From: Panorpa germanica
Taxonomy: Eukaryota; Arthropoda; Insecta; Mecoptera; Panorpidae
Length of the DNA: 64,000 nucleotides
Reading direction: 5' to 3'
Assembly: GCA_963678705.1 (NCBI GenBank)
Contig: OY783209.1
Coordinates: forward strand, 19,329,311-19,393,310
How positions within the stretch are numbered: position 1 is the first letter of the stretch; the number at the start of each line of letters is the position of its first letter. Shown here piece by piece: positions 11,327-23,401 of this stretch. The translations under genes were made by a program, and so were the position numbers. The notes below the pieces were generated by a model that saw only the letters and a list, made by a program, of their open reading frames with translations, had not been told where the DNA came from and did no database searches.

Positions 11327-12435
11327 ATGTCTCTACTACATAACTTAGTAATAAAACAGGCTGTTCAAGATGACGCTTTACTGGTTGGAAACCAGAATTT
11401 TAAACTGTTAAAAACACTTGGAGAAGGAGGTTTTGGTACAATTTCACTAGCACGAAAACAAGGTGGTATTAATAATGGACGGTTGTATGCAAATAAAAAA
11501 ATTAAAAGAAAACAATAACAATCTGCAAAAGCAGAACGTGAAGCTTTAGAAGCAATAAGAAATACACCATTCCTAATGCAGTTACGTTATTCGTTTCAAT
11601 CAAGTAATAATCTGTACTTAGTGCTTGACTACTTGGTCGGTGGTGATCTTTTCACTTATCGCCGTAAATTTAATAAAGAAGAAGTTAAATTTATTGTTGG
11701 CGAGGTGGTTTTAGCGCTAAGACATTTGCATGGAATTGGAATAGCACATCGCGATATTAAACCTGAAAATTTGATAATTGACAACGAAGGACATGTTGTC
11801 TTGGTTGACTTTGGGAACGCTATACAGTTTTCAAAACTTGATAAAAATAAAAAAAAAAAAATTTTCCTACCTAATTGGTTCAGTGGAGTACATGGCCCCA
11901 GAAATAGTACAACTTCAAGAACATGGAACGGCTGTAGATTGGTGGGCTCTTGGCATCCTTACTCATGAGTTGTACACAACCTATACACCTTTTAATGCTA
12001 ATTCCAAAGAAGAAATTAAACAAAATATAATAACAAACAAGCCAAGTATTTACGGTAAATTACCAATTGTTGTTGCAAAATTAATAAGGCAGTTGCTGAA
12101 CAAAAATCAGTACTTGAGGTTGGGCTGCCTATTTGCTAATGCAAAATTAGTGATTAGAAATGAATTTTTTAAGGGAATGGAATGGGTCGATCTTGAAAAA
12201 AAAAGGGAGCCCATCTCCTCTAAAACCAAAAATTCAAAATAAAGAAGATACATCATATTTTGAGACTGTGTTTACTGATGTTGCACCTAAGCATTCTGTT
12301 AGTGAATGTTTTGAATGGTACAATGAAAAGGATTTTGTGCCATTGAATAGCAACGAAGAAGGAAAAGAAAACATGAAAAACAATTGGGATAAATTCGATA
12401 AAGAAGTTTCAAATTTCTTAACAAATAGAAAATAA
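11327..12435 (+). pseudogene. u2: kinase pseudogene with a stop and frameshifts
   Basis: The ATG and Gly-rich loop GEGGFG are present, but the catalytic lysine region reads YANKK instead of YAIKK and a TAA at 11516-11518 (TTA to TAA) follows. The frame resumes through HRDIKPEN and DFG, then shifts in an expanded A-run near 11845-11860, and shifts again in the A-run near 12195. The N-terminus MSLLHNLVIK is shared with u3, u4 and u6, the units that have or had Helitron-2 upstream. Confidence 0.92.
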
Positions 12436-12736
12436 GGAGAATAAATGTAAAAAAAAAAAAAAAATTTGATGTAATAGTGTTAAAAGTAATTAATAAATAA
12501 ACACCTATAATGCATGATTATCAGTAAAATACGTGTATATGCAATAACTGTACGATATATTATTAAACAAAAATATTTTTGTACATTTAGTTTAAGATAG
12601 TTAAATATATTGTAATAAACTTTAAAAAATTTTTAAATATAAAATTAATTTTAACAATTATATGAGATTTTCATTTTATTTTGATTTAAAATTAATAAGT
12701 TAAAAAAATTAATTTACAATTTAGCATTGTTTTGCA

Positions 12737-12738
<2 letters not shown>

Positions 12739-12778
<40 letters not shown>

Positions 12779-12847
12779 GTATATAAGTATATATGTATAT
12801 ATGTATATATGTATATATGTATATATGTATATATGTATATATGTATA

Positions 12848-12883
<36 letters not shown>

Positions 12884-12887
12884 TATA
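12739..12887. repeat. Microsatellite of u2
   Basis: TA/(ATATATGT)n array; the lead-in reads TTGTTTTGCAGG in place of TTGTTGTTGCAGG. Confidence 0.95.
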
Positions 12888-13125
12888 AATTCCTTTAAGT
12901 TATTAAGTTATACTGCTGTATGTAGCTTTTTTGTATGACGATATTTAATATTGACAAAATGTACAATAATGTACATAAATTAAAAAATAAACTAGCTAAA
13001 CCTGAGCACGGTTCAGTTTGACATAAAATAAACAAGACTCCGCATAACCGAAAAAACACTAAAGTTCAAAATATCTAGCCAATCGATAAGACTGATTTAT
13101 ATTTAAGGAATAAGAGAATTTTTTA

Positions 13126-14677
13126 TCTACTATATAAAAATAAGTCGGGTTTTCCTTCCTGACGTTATAACTCCAGAACGCACGAACCGATTTCCACGGT
13201 TTTGCATTCGTTGGAAAGGTCTCGGGCTCCGTGAGATTTATAGCAAAGAAAATTCAGGAAAAATTTTAACAGAAAAGCGGGAAAATCTTTTTTCACATAC
13301 AGCGCCATCTCTGATACATAGCATAGATACAAACCAATATTTTAAGTAGATGGCGCCGGTGCGTGATACATTGAATACCAACACAAGTGCTGCTATATAT
13401 AATATGAAATTAAAATTAATAATAATTAGGTCGCATGTATACATCATCCTAGAAATGATGAATGTTTTTATTTGCGACTGCTGTTGGTAAATGTACGTGG
13501 ACCAAAATCATTTGCGCATTTGAAAACTGTGAATGGCCACCAATGCCAAACATATCGAGAAGTAGCTGTCAAACAATGTATCACGCACCGGCGTGTTTAT
13601 TGCTAACCACTAATATGAGAGTTCAACTTCAAAATGATCAAAGTGCTGCACAATTTTCCAAACAATTGTTAGCTGTTGGAAATGGAAAAGTCCCAGTTAA
13701 TGCGACATCTGGATTAATTACTCTTACTAACGACTTTTGCCGATTTGTAGACTCTCAATTAGCTCTTATTGAAAATGTTTTCCCAAACATTAGTAAGAAT
13801 TATCAGAATTATGCTTTGTTAAGTCAACGAGCAATTCTTGCCGCAAAGAATAATGATGACACGCACTGAATTTCACCATTCAATCAAAAATTGCTGGCGA
13901 TTTGGTGACATACAAATCCGTTGATTCCATAACAAATCCCGATGATGTAGTAAATTATCCAAAGGAATTTTTGAACTCTCTGGAGTTACCAGGATTTCCA
14001 CCACATAACTTGCAACTCAAAGTTGGTACAGTTATTATGATATTGCGTAATTTGAATCCACCGCGACTTTGCAACGGTACTCGACTTTCGATAAAAAGAC
14101 TATTGCCAAATTTGATTGAGGCAACCATTATTAACGGAAAGTACGCAGGTGAAAATGTATGTATTCCTCGAATACCAATGATTCCGACTGATCTTCCGTT
14201 TGACTTCAAACGATTGCAATTTCCAGTTCGCCTTGCGTTCGCAATGACAATTAACAAGTCGCAAGGCCAATCGCTTAGTGTTTGCGGGATAAATTTAGAA
14301 AATCATTGTTTTTCACATGAGCAGTTATACGTTGCGTGTTTACGAGTTGGGAAACCATCCGCTTTGTTTGTGTTAACGTCAGACCAAAAAACAAAAAATG
14401 TGGTTTACCAAAGAGCACTTCAATGAAACGAATAATTTGCGGACAAGTATAACGCTTCGATTCAGTATTTACTTTGGATTCACTTTCATTTACTTAGAGA
14501 AGTTCAACTAAATAACACTAATCGAAATGAATTCATTACTGTTGTAAAATGAAATAAAATTTTTCCTTTTCAAATATAAAACAAAAAAAAAATTTTCTTC
14601 ATCTTTTAATCACCAAACGAAATGTTACATAAAACGAAGCCATCTGATGGCGAAACGGAGTTCGCCGGGTTTGCTAG
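13126..14677 (+). mobile_element. Helitron-2 copy 2 (1,552 bp), upstream of u3
   Basis: Both ends are canonical: TCTACTATATAA at 13126 and hairpin plus TTTGCTAG ending at 14677, between A and T. It has the same length and the same insertion site as copies 1 and 3, so it was duplicated with the unit and was not inserted independently. Confidence 0.95.
13599..14426 (+). pseudogene. PIF1-type helicase C-terminal fragment in Helitron-2 copy 2
   Basis: Same fragment as in copy 1, with the shared frameshift after the first segment. The final part reads FSHEQLYVACLRV where copy 1 has GQLYVACSRV, showing drift without constraint. Confidence 0.85.
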
Positions 14678-15132
14678 TATTGTATGTATTTTTGTACTTA
14701 TAATTTTAATGTTATGTAATAATAAATTTTTCTACGAGAATATATAGTATGTCCCGTCGGAGTTGTATTTAACCTCTAAATTTGACATTTGAAGATAGTT
14801 AGTTGATATTTTATGTTTATACGTAGAGGGCTACACGTTCAAAGCAAAGTTCATTTACACTATAGCATTCGACAAGGAAGGTTGTTGTTTGCAATTATTT
14901 CAACATTTGGTCATCAGAAAACTCAATTGGATTTATTGTAATTATATATTAATATTAGAAGAAGTATTTTAAGGTAAAAATATTGTTACTGAATTTCTTA
15001 AAAATTATGTATGTGTTTTATATTTTAATATTTAAAAATTAATAATAAAATTTTTGTTACAGAAATTTACTTAAATTATAAGAGCAGAGTTCTTTTGCTA
15101 CTTTTTAATATACACTTAATAAAAATTTATTA

Positions 15133-16218
15133 ATGTCTCTACTACATAACTTAGTAATAAAACAGGCTGTTCAAGAAGACGCTTTACTGGTTGGAAACCA
15201 GAATTTTAAACTGTTAAAAACACTTGGAGAAAGAGGTTTTGGTACAATTTCACTAGCACGAAAACAAGGTGGTATTAATAATGGACGGTTGTATGCAATT
15301 AAAAAAATTTAAAGAAAACAATAACAATATGCAAAAGCAGAACGTGAAGCATTAGAAGCAATAAGAAATACACCATTCCTAATGCAGTTACGTTATTCGT
15401 TTCAATCAAGTAATAATCTGTACTTAGTGCTTGACTACTTGGTCGGTGGTGATCTTTTCACTTATCGCCGTAAATTTAATAAAGAAGAAGTTAAATTTAT
15501 TGTTGGCGAGGTGGTTTTAGCTCTAAGACATTTGCATGGACTTGAAATAGCACATCGCGATATTAAACCTGAAAATTTGATGATTGACAACGAAGGACAT
15601 GTTGTCTTGGTTGACTTTGGGAACGCTATACAGTTTTCAAAATTTGATAAAATTAAAAAAACAAAAGTATCCTACCTAATTGGTTCAGTGGAGTACATGG
15701 CCCCAGAAATAGTTCAACTTCAAGAACATGGAACGGCTGTAGATTGGTGGGCTCTTGGCATCCTTACTCATGAGTTGTACACAACCTTTACACCTTTTAA
15801 TGCTAATTCCTAGGAAGAAATTAAACAAAATATAATAACAAACAAGCCAAGTATTTACGGTAAATTACCAATTGATGTTGCAAAATTTATAAGGCAGTTG
15901 CTGAACAAAAATCAGTACTTGAGGTTGGGCTGCCTATTTGCTAAAGCAAAATTAGTGATTAGAAATGAATTTTTTAAAGGAATGGATTGGGTCGATCTTA
16001 AAAAAAAAGGGAGCCCATCTCCTCTAAAACCAAAAATTCAAAATAAAGAAGATACATCATATTTTGAGACTGTGTTTACTGATGTTGCACCTAAGCATTC
16101 TGTTAGTGAATGTTTTGAATGGTACAATGAAAAGGATTTTGTGCCATTGAATAGCAACGAAGAAGGAAAAGAAAACATGAAAAACAATTGGGATAAATTC
16201 GATAAAGAAGCCATCTGA
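15133..16218 (+). pseudogene. u3: kinase pseudogene fused at its 3' end to a Helitron-2 tail
   Basis: Two TAA codons follow the catalytic lysine region (near 15308 and 15321), the Gly-loop reads GERGFG, and TAG 15811-15813 is the stop also seen in u0 and u4. The coding sequence is then cut after GATAAAGAAG and runs straight into the last ~40 bp of Helitron-2, ending in TGA. The usual 3' flank, microsatellite and most of the next 5' region are missing. Confidence 0.93.
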
Positions 16219-16248
16219 TGGCGAAACGGAGTTCGCCGGGTTTGCTAG
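16207..16248 (+). mobile_element. Helitron-2 3'-end remnant at the u3/u4 junction
   Basis: Only GAAGCCATCTGATGG, the GGCGAA...TTCGCC hairpin and TTTGCTAG remain, followed by the normal TATTGTATG flank. A deletion between the GAAG of the kinase gene and the GAAG of the Helitron tail explains it. Confidence 0.93.
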
Positions 16249-16703
16249 TATTGTATGTATTTTTGTACTTATAATTTTAATGTTATGTAATAATAAATTT
16301 TTCTACGAGAATATATAGTATGTCCCGTCGGGGTTGTATTTAACCTCTAAATTTGACATTTGAAGATAGTTAGTTGATATTTTATGTTTATACGTAGAGG
16401 GCTACACGTTCAAAGCAAAGTTCATTTACACTATAGCATTCGACAAGGAAGGTTGTTGTTTGCAATTATTTCAACATTTGGTCATCAGAAAACTCAATTG
16501 GATTTATTGTAATTATATATTAATATTAGAAGAAGTATTTTAAGGTAAAAATATTGTTACTGAATTTCTTAAAAATTATGTATGTGTTTTATATTTTAAT
16601 ATTTAAAAATTAATAATAAAATTTTTGTTACAGAAATTTACTTAAATTATAAGAGCAGAGTTCTTTTGCTACTTTTTAATATACACTTAATAAAAATTTA
16701 TTA

Positions 16704-17776
16704 ATGTCTCTACTACATAACTTAGTAATAAAACAGGCTGTTCAAGAAGACGCTTTACTGGTTGGAAACCAGAATTTTAAACTGTTAAAAACACTTGGAG
16801 AAAGAGGTTTTGGTACAATTTCACTAGCACGAAAACAAGGTGGTATTAATAATGGACGGTTGTATGCAATTAAAAAAATTTAAAGAAAACAATAACAATA
16901 TGCAAAAGCAGAACGTGAAGCATTAGAAGCAATAAGAAATACACCATTCCTAATGCAGTTACGTTATTCGTTTCAATCAAGTAATAATCTGTACTTAGTG
17001 CTTGACTACTTGGTCGGTGGTGATCTTTTCACTTATCGCCGTAAATTTAATAAAGAAGAAGTTAAATTTATTGTTGGCGAGGTGGTTTTAGCGCTAAGAC
17101 ATTTGCATGGACTTGAAATAGCACATCGCGATATTAAACCTGAAAATTTGATGATTGACAACGAAGGACATGTTGTCTTGGTTGACTTTGGGAACGCTAT
17201 ACAGTTTTCAAAATTTGATAAAATTAAAAAAACAAAAGTATCCTACCTAATTGGTTCAGTGGAGTACATGGCCCCAGAAATAGTTCAACTTCAAGAACAT
17301 GGAACGGCTGTAGATTGGTGGGCTCTTGGCATCCTTACTCATGAGTTGTACACAACCTTTACACCTTTTAATGCTAATTCCTAGGAAGAAATTAAACAAA
17401 ATATAATAACAAACAAGCCAAGTATTTACGGTAAATTACCAATTGTTGTTGCAAAATTTATAAGGCAGTTGCTGAACAAAAATCAGTACTGAATGAATGA
17501 AATGAATTTTTTAAAGGAATGGATTGGGTCGATCTTAAAAAAAAAGGGAGCCCATCTCCTCTAAAACCAAAAATTCAAAATAAAGAAGATACATCATATT
17601 TTGAGACTGTGTTTACTGATGTTGCACCTAAGCATTCTGTTAGTGAATGTTTTGAATGGTACAATGAAAAGGATTTTGTGCCATTGAATAGCAACGAAGA
17701 AGGAAAAGAAAACATGAAAAACAATTGGGATAAATTCGATAAAGAAGTTTCAAATTTCTTAACAAATAGAAAATAA
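16704..17776 (+). pseudogene. u4: kinase pseudogene, recent twin of u3
   Basis: It shares with u3 the GERGFG loop, the two TAA codons, LEIAHRD, TTFTPF and the TAG at 17382-17384. In addition it lost about 40 bp around 17490, removing the RLGC segment and the start of the AGC tail. The end TAA at 17774-17776 and the 3' flank match u0. Confidence 0.93.
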
Positions 17777-18078
17777 GGAGAATAAATGTAAAAAAAAAAA
17801 AAAAATTTGATGTAATAGTGTTAAAATTAATTAATAAATAAACACCTATAATGCATGATTATCAGTAAAATACGTGTATATGCAATAACTGTACGATATA
17901 TTATTAAACAAAAATATTTTTGTATATTTAGTTTAAGATAGTTAAATATATTGTAATAAACTTTAAACATTTTTTAAATATAAAATTTATTTTAACAATT
18001 ATATGAGATTTTCATTTTATTTTGATTTAAAATTAATAAGTTAAAAAAATTAATTAACAATTTAGCATTGTTGTTGCA

Positions 18079-18080
<2 letters not shown>

Positions 18081-18128
<48 letters not shown>

Positions 18129-18196
18129 GTATATAAGTATATATGTATATATGTATATATGTATATATGTATATATGTATATATGTATATATTTAT

Positions 18197-18229
<33 letters not shown>
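18081..18229. repeat. Microsatellite of u4
   Basis: TA/(ATATATGT)n array with an internal AAA interruption near its end, as in u0. Confidence 0.95.
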
Positions 18230-18923
18230 AATTCCTTTAAGTTATTAAGTTATACTGCTGTATGTAGCTTTTTTGTATGACGATGTTTTAATATTGACAA
18301 AATGTACAATAATGTACATAAATTAAAAAATAAACTAGCTAAACCTGAGCACGGTTCAGTTTGACATAAAATAAACAAGACTCCGCATAACCGAAAAGAC
18401 ACTAAAGTACAAAATATCAAGTCAATCGATAAGACTGATATATTTTTAAGGAATAAGAGAATTTTTTATATTGTATGTATTTTTGTACTTATAATTTTAA
18501 TGTTATGTAATAATAAATTTTTCTACGAGAATATATAGTATGTCCCGTCGGGGTTGTATATAACCTCTAAATTTGACATTTAAAGATAGTTAGTTGATAT
18601 TTTATGTTTATACGTAGAGGGCTACACGTTCAAATCAAAGTTCATTTAAACTATAGCATTCGACAAGGTAGGTTGTTGTTTGCAATTATTTCAACATTTG
18701 GTCATCAGAAAACTCAATTGGATTTATTGTAATTATATATTAAAATTAGAAGAAGTATTTTAGGGTAAAAATATTGTTACTGAATTTCTTAAAATTTATG
18801 TATGTGTTTTATATTTTAATATTTAAAAATTAATAATAAAATTTTTGTTTCAGAAATTTACTTAAATTATAAGAGCAGAGTTCTTTTGCTACTTTTTAAT
18901 ATACACCTAATAAAAATTTATTA

Positions 18924-20029
18924 ATGTCTACTACAAAACTTGGTTATGAAACAGGCTGTTCAAGATTACGCTTTACTAATTTAGAAACCAGAATTTTAAA
19001 CTGTTAAAAACACTTGGAGAAGGAGGTTTTGGTACAATTTCACTAGCACGAAAACAAGGTGGTATTAATAATGGACGGTTGTATGCAATTAAAAAAATTA
19101 AAAGAAAACAATTACAATCTGCAAAATCAGAACGTGAATCCTTAGAAGCAATAAGAAATAGACCATTCCTAATGCAGTTACGTTATTCGTTTCAATCAAG
19201 TAATAATCTGTACTTAGTGCTTGACTACTTGGTCGGTGGTGATCTTTTCACTTATCGCCGTAAATTTAAGAAAGAAGAAGTTAAATTTATTGTTGGCGAG
19301 GTGGTTTTAGCGCTAAGACATTTGCATGGACTTGGAATAGCACATCGCGATATTAAACCTGAAAATTTGATGATTGACAACGAAGAACATGTTGTCTCGG
19401 TTGACTTTGGGAACGCTATACAGTTTTCAAAATTTGATAAAATTAAAAAAACAAAAGTATCCTACCTAATTGGTTCAGTAAAGTACATGGCCCTAGAAAT
19501 AGTACAACTTCAAGAACATGGAACGGCTGTAGATTGGTGGGCTCTTGGCATCCTTACTCATGAGTTGTACACAACCTATACACCTTTTAATGCTAATTCC
19601 GAAGAAAAAATTAAACAAAATATAACAACAAACAAGCCAAGTATTTACGGTAAATTACCAATTGTTGTTGCAAAATTTATAAGGCAGTTGCTGAACAAAA
19701 ATCAGTACTTGAGGTTGGGCTGCCGATTTGCTAATGCAAAATTAGTGATGAGAAATGAATTTTTTAAGGGAATGGATTGGGTCGATCTTGAAAAACAAGG
19801 GAGCCCATCTCCTCTAAAACCAAAAATTCAAAATAAAGAAGATACATCATATTTTGAGACTGTGTTTACTGATGTTGCACCTAAGCATTCTGTTAGTGAA
19901 TGTTTTGAATGGTACAATGAAAAGGATTTTGTGCCATTGAATAGCAACGAAGAAGGAAAAGAAAACATAAAAAACAATTGGGATAAATTCGATAAAGAAG
20001 TTTCAAATTTCTTAACAAATAGAAATTAA
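18924..20029 (+). pseudogene. u5: kinase with broken 5' end; open for 316 codons from 19079
   Basis: It carries the same CT loss after the ATG and the same GATTACGC...TTTAG lesions as u1. From ATG 19079 the frame is open to TAA 20027-20029. The APE motif reads ALE (P to L), which in kinases weakens the C-lobe anchor of the activation segment. The Gly-rich loop lies upstream of the usable Met. Partner of u1 in the block duplication. Confidence 0.87.
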
Positions 20030-20334
20030 GGAGAATAAAAGTAAAAAAAAAAAAAAAATTTGATGCAATAGTGTTAAAAGTAATTAATAAATAAACACCT
20101 ATAATGCATGATTATCAGTAAAATACGTGTATATGCAATAACTGTACGATATATTATTAAACAAAAATATTTTTGTACATTTAGTTTAAGATAGTTAAAT
20201 ATATTGTAATAAACTTTAAAAATTTTTTAAATATAAAATTAATTTTAACAATTATATGAGATTTTCATTTTATTTTGATTTAAAATTAATAAGTTAAAAA
20301 AATTAATTTACAATTTAGCATTGTTGTTGCAGGA

Positions 20335-20346
20335 TATATATATATA
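20335..20346. repeat. Microsatellite of u5, left stub
   Basis: Short TA run ended by the 5' LTR at 20347; the rest follows the 3' LTR at 23928. Confidence 0.85.
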
Positions 20347-20942
20347 TGTGAAACGTAAAAATACATCGAGCATGCAAAGTAGGCATAACTATAATACCCG
20401 GTCTAGGAAGTCATAAAGAATGTGATTAATGACGGTATGTTTTAAATAGAAACCAAGTGAAAGCACTTAGAACTTAAAACCACTGACTGAATATTTGAGG
20501 GTGTGTGTTTATTGAAATTAACCAGGCGTATTCTTAGAATTAAAATAACAAACCTTTTTAAAGTCAAGCTAAAAACTAATGTATAGGACTGAGTATATAT
20601 TAACTAGAACTTAAGGTTGTGAATGTATTCATTGTTCTGTTTTTGTAAAGTAAACACCAACGTTTATATTGTATCTTTATTGTATTATTATCATTATTAT
20701 TATCATCGTTATTATTTTATTCAATAAATGTATTAAACCAATTATGTGATTCTTTATCATCCTGACAAACCAACTAAGATATTGCATAGTTGAATATTAA
20801 TTGAATTGACATTTGCCCTAAATTAAATAAGAGTACCTTGATTCCACATCAGATTAGCGGATTAATTATTGTTTTCCACATAAGAAGTTGGATAGTTCTC
20901 GTTTTCCACATCAGGATTGGTATGGTACTCTCGTTTTCCACA
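20347..20942 (+). repeat. Gypsy 5' LTR (596 bp)
   Basis: TG...CA ends. It contains an ATT-rich repeat and an AATAAA (TTCAATAAATG) about two thirds in, a likely poly(A) signal, and three near-copies of GTTTTCCACATmAG towards its end. Confidence 0.93.
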
Positions 20943-20944
20943 TC

Positions 20945-21064
20945 AGAAGTGCGGATTAGCAGCTCATAGCGAATTGAACTAAGTGCGCGAAGTGAATAAT
21001 ACAAAGAAGTGCGGATTAGTAACTCATAGTAATTTGAACTAAGTGCGCGAAGCGAATAATACAA
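20945..21064 (+). repeat. Two 60-bp direct repeats in the Gypsy leader
   Basis: Two consecutive 60-bp copies starting AGAAGTGCGGATTAG and ending GAATAATACAA, with a few differences, directly after the 5' LTR. A third copy is only begun (AGAAGAATAATAC). No convincing tRNA primer site is recognised next to the LTR. Confidence 0.85.
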
Positions 21065-21223
21065 AGAAGAATAATACAAGATAGTTTTCTACAAACAGTG
21101 CTTTCAAGTGATAGTTCATTAGCGGAATAGTCGAGAATTTATAAGACGGACTTTATAATAGGACTAGCAAGTGAATTGTATCAGAAAAAGTGTGTTAACT
21201 GTTTTACGAGGAGAAAATTGAAA

Positions 21224-23401
21224 ATGGCATATAACGTAAGCATGGACGATACTACTGTGGAAGATAGTTTGTTAGCTGGACGCTCAGGAAACTCAACATC
21301 TAGTGAAGATAGTTGGTTGGGAGTGCAAGCCGAGCTGACGAGGCTTAGAACAGAACTATTGCAGTTGAGTATCAGGAATAGTACAATACAGGAACAGAGA
21401 ATGAATCATCATGGGTTTATGCCGACACAAAACCTGGAATGTATACCTGTGTTTAACCCAGCAAGCACAGTATTGACGGCTACAGCTTGGGTGCGAAAAT
21501 TGGAGGAAATAGCAGACATTTATGGATGGAGTGATAAAGTGAAGCTTCATCAAGGTGTCAACAAGCTGCAGTGTGCCGCGAGAAACTGGTTTGATGCTAG
21601 TTTGAACGTAGTCAAGGATTGGACGACGTTCAAATACGAATTAATCAGGAATTTTCCAGTAGAGTACGATGAATCTGACGTACACATGGAACTAATGAAG
21701 AGACGACGAGAAAAAAACGAAGCAATAGAAGATTATGTATACTCGGTGAAAGCGATCGCTAGTAAGAGTGATAATATTAGTGAAAAGGCCGTGATAAAGT
21801 ACATAATAGCCGGACTAAACAACAAAGACTTGATAAGTGTGTTATCAATGTGTGACTTTAAAACAGTGCCCGATTTGTTGTTAAAAGTAAAACGGTATGA
21901 TTCGACACTATTGCAAGTGCAAGAAAGGAATAATTTTAGTGTACGTAAAGACAGACCAAAAGAATCAAACGCGATAAAATGTTTTAATTGTAATGAACTC
22001 GGACATAAAGAAAACGTGTGCCGAAAAAGCAACGAATACCTTAATAGTAAAAGAAATGAATCAAGTGAAAAGATAAAAAGTGAAAGTAAAATAAAGTGTT
22101 TCAAATGTCATGAAGAGGGACATATTTCGAGAAATTGTACCGCGAATAAAACAAGTGATGCTTTGTTAGTGGACACAAATAAAACCTGTAATATGACAAA
22201 AGACATGAGCATAGACAGTATCAGTTTTAAATGTCTGATTGATACCGGAAGTGATCAGAATTTGATTAGAGCTGACGATTATATTAAATTAAGTAATAAA
22301 GCGGTTGTGCGCGAAAACAATATTGTATTGACTGGAATCGGAGGATTTCAAATCAAAGTTTTAGGTGAATTTAGTGCTCAAGTGAAAGTAGACAATGAAC
22401 AGTACTGTACTAACTTTTTAATAGTTCTATCAAGTACAACTAGACATAGTGCTGTAATCGGTAAACCTCTGCTAGATCAAGTAGAAACTATAATAAGCGT
22501 AGACGGTATTACCATGCGAAAAAAGTACGTGGAAAGTGAACAGTATAAAAAATTATGTGTAGCCGACGACGAAATCGTCATGGGTAATAACATTAGTCCA
22601 GGTGCCAGGGCTAAAGTTGAGGAACTAGTTAAAACTTATGAACCAAAAGTAACAAGGGTTACTGAAGCAGCAGAAATATACATGACCGATGAGGTTCCTG
22701 TTTTACAAAATTCGCGACGTATGGCTTACTGCGAACAAGAAGAAATTGAGAAACATGTAGAAACCTGGTTGAACGACGGCAAGGTCGAAGAGCAAGCATT
22801 AAACAAAACTTATCAGCGTAGCATAAATACTACACCGTTCAAGTTGTTAACAGGTGCGACAATGAAAACAGATGAGGAGACGCATATCTCTCAGCTGTTA
22901 GAAAAAGGTAATCGAGAAGTGCGTGAGGACGACTTCCACGAGTTACGTGTTAACGCCCAGAAACAAATATTAAAAACACAGGAAGAGAATCCCAGGAATT
23001 TCAATAGAAATAGGAAACCAGCTAGGACAAACAAAGTCGGAGACATTGTTGCCGTAAAAAGAACCCAGTTTGGTACTGGATTTAAATTACACAACAAATA
23101 TTTAGGACCGGATCAGGTTACCGGAGTTGACCCAAATGAACGCTATAGGGTAAGACGTATCGGTGAAGGGGAAGGTTCTTTTAATACACACTCAAGTGCA
23201 GACCACATGAAGCCATGGGGTGTGTTCTCAGACGACAGCGATTCTGAAACTGTAGTGTCAGGTGCCGAACAGCAACCAGATGACCGCAGTGACGTATCGT
23301 CTTTGGAGGCCAAAGAGGAGTCATATGGCCGTGTGAAACGTAAAAATACATCGAGCATGCAAAGTAGGCATAACTATAATACCCGGTCTAGGAAGTCATA
23401 A
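21224..23401 (+). CDS. Gypsy Gag-protease fused to integrase C-terminus (pol core deleted)
   Basis: Open reading frame of 741 codons from 21176; the better start is ATG 21224 (AAAATGGCA), giving 725 residues. Numbered from 21176, a capsid-like Gag region is followed by two CCHC knuckles, CFNCNELGHKENVC (about 268) and CFKCHEEGHISRNC (about 307), then a retropepsin motif LIDTGSDQNLI (about 354). Just after the start of the reverse-transcriptase region (DGKVEE, about 538) the sequence jumps to the end of integrase (TPFKLLTG), then an SH3-like C-terminal domain (VGDIVAVKR, YLGPDQVTGV). The polymerase and the DDE catalytic core are absent, yet the frame is kept. The stop lies inside the 3' LTR. 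It could supply Gag and protease but not copy itself. Confidence 0.9.
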   Translation: MAYNVSMDDTTVEDSLLAGRSGNSTSSEDSWLGVQAELTRLRTELLQLSIRNSTIQEQRMNHHGFMPTQNLECIPVFNPASTVLTATAWVRKLEEIADIYGWSDKVKLHQGVNKLQCAARNWFDASLNVVKDWTTFKYELIRNFPVEYDESDVHMELMKRRREKNEAIEDYVYSVKAIASKSDNISEKAVIKYIIAGLNNKDLISVLSMCDFKTVPDLLLKVKRYDSTLLQVQERNNFSVRKDRPKESNAIKCFNCNELGHKENVCRKSNEYLNSKRNESSEKIKSESKIKCFKCHEEGHISRNCTANKTSDALLVDTNKTCNMTKDMSIDSISFKCLIDTGSDQNLIRADDYIKLSNKAVVRENNIVLTGIGGFQIKVLGEFSAQVKVDNEQYCTNFLIVLSSTTRHSAVIGKPLLDQVETIISVDGITMRKKYVESEQYKKLCVADDEIVMGNNISPGARAKVEELVKTYEPKVTRVTEAAEIYMTDEVPVLQNSRRMAYCEQEEIEKHVETWLNDGKVEEQALNKTYQRSINTTPFKLLTGATMKTDEETHISQLLEKGNREVREDDFHELRVNAQKQILKTQEENPRNFNRNRKPARTNKVGDIVAVKRTQFGTGFKLHNKYLGPDQVTGVDPNERYRVRRIGEGEGSFNTHSSADHMKPWGVFSDDSDSETVVSGAEQQPDDRSDVSSLEAKEESYGRVKRKNTSSMQSRHNYNTRSRKS

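Noticed and set aside
21733-23358. Several minus-strand frames within the Gypsy coding region
   Set aside because: Shadows of the Gag-protease frame.
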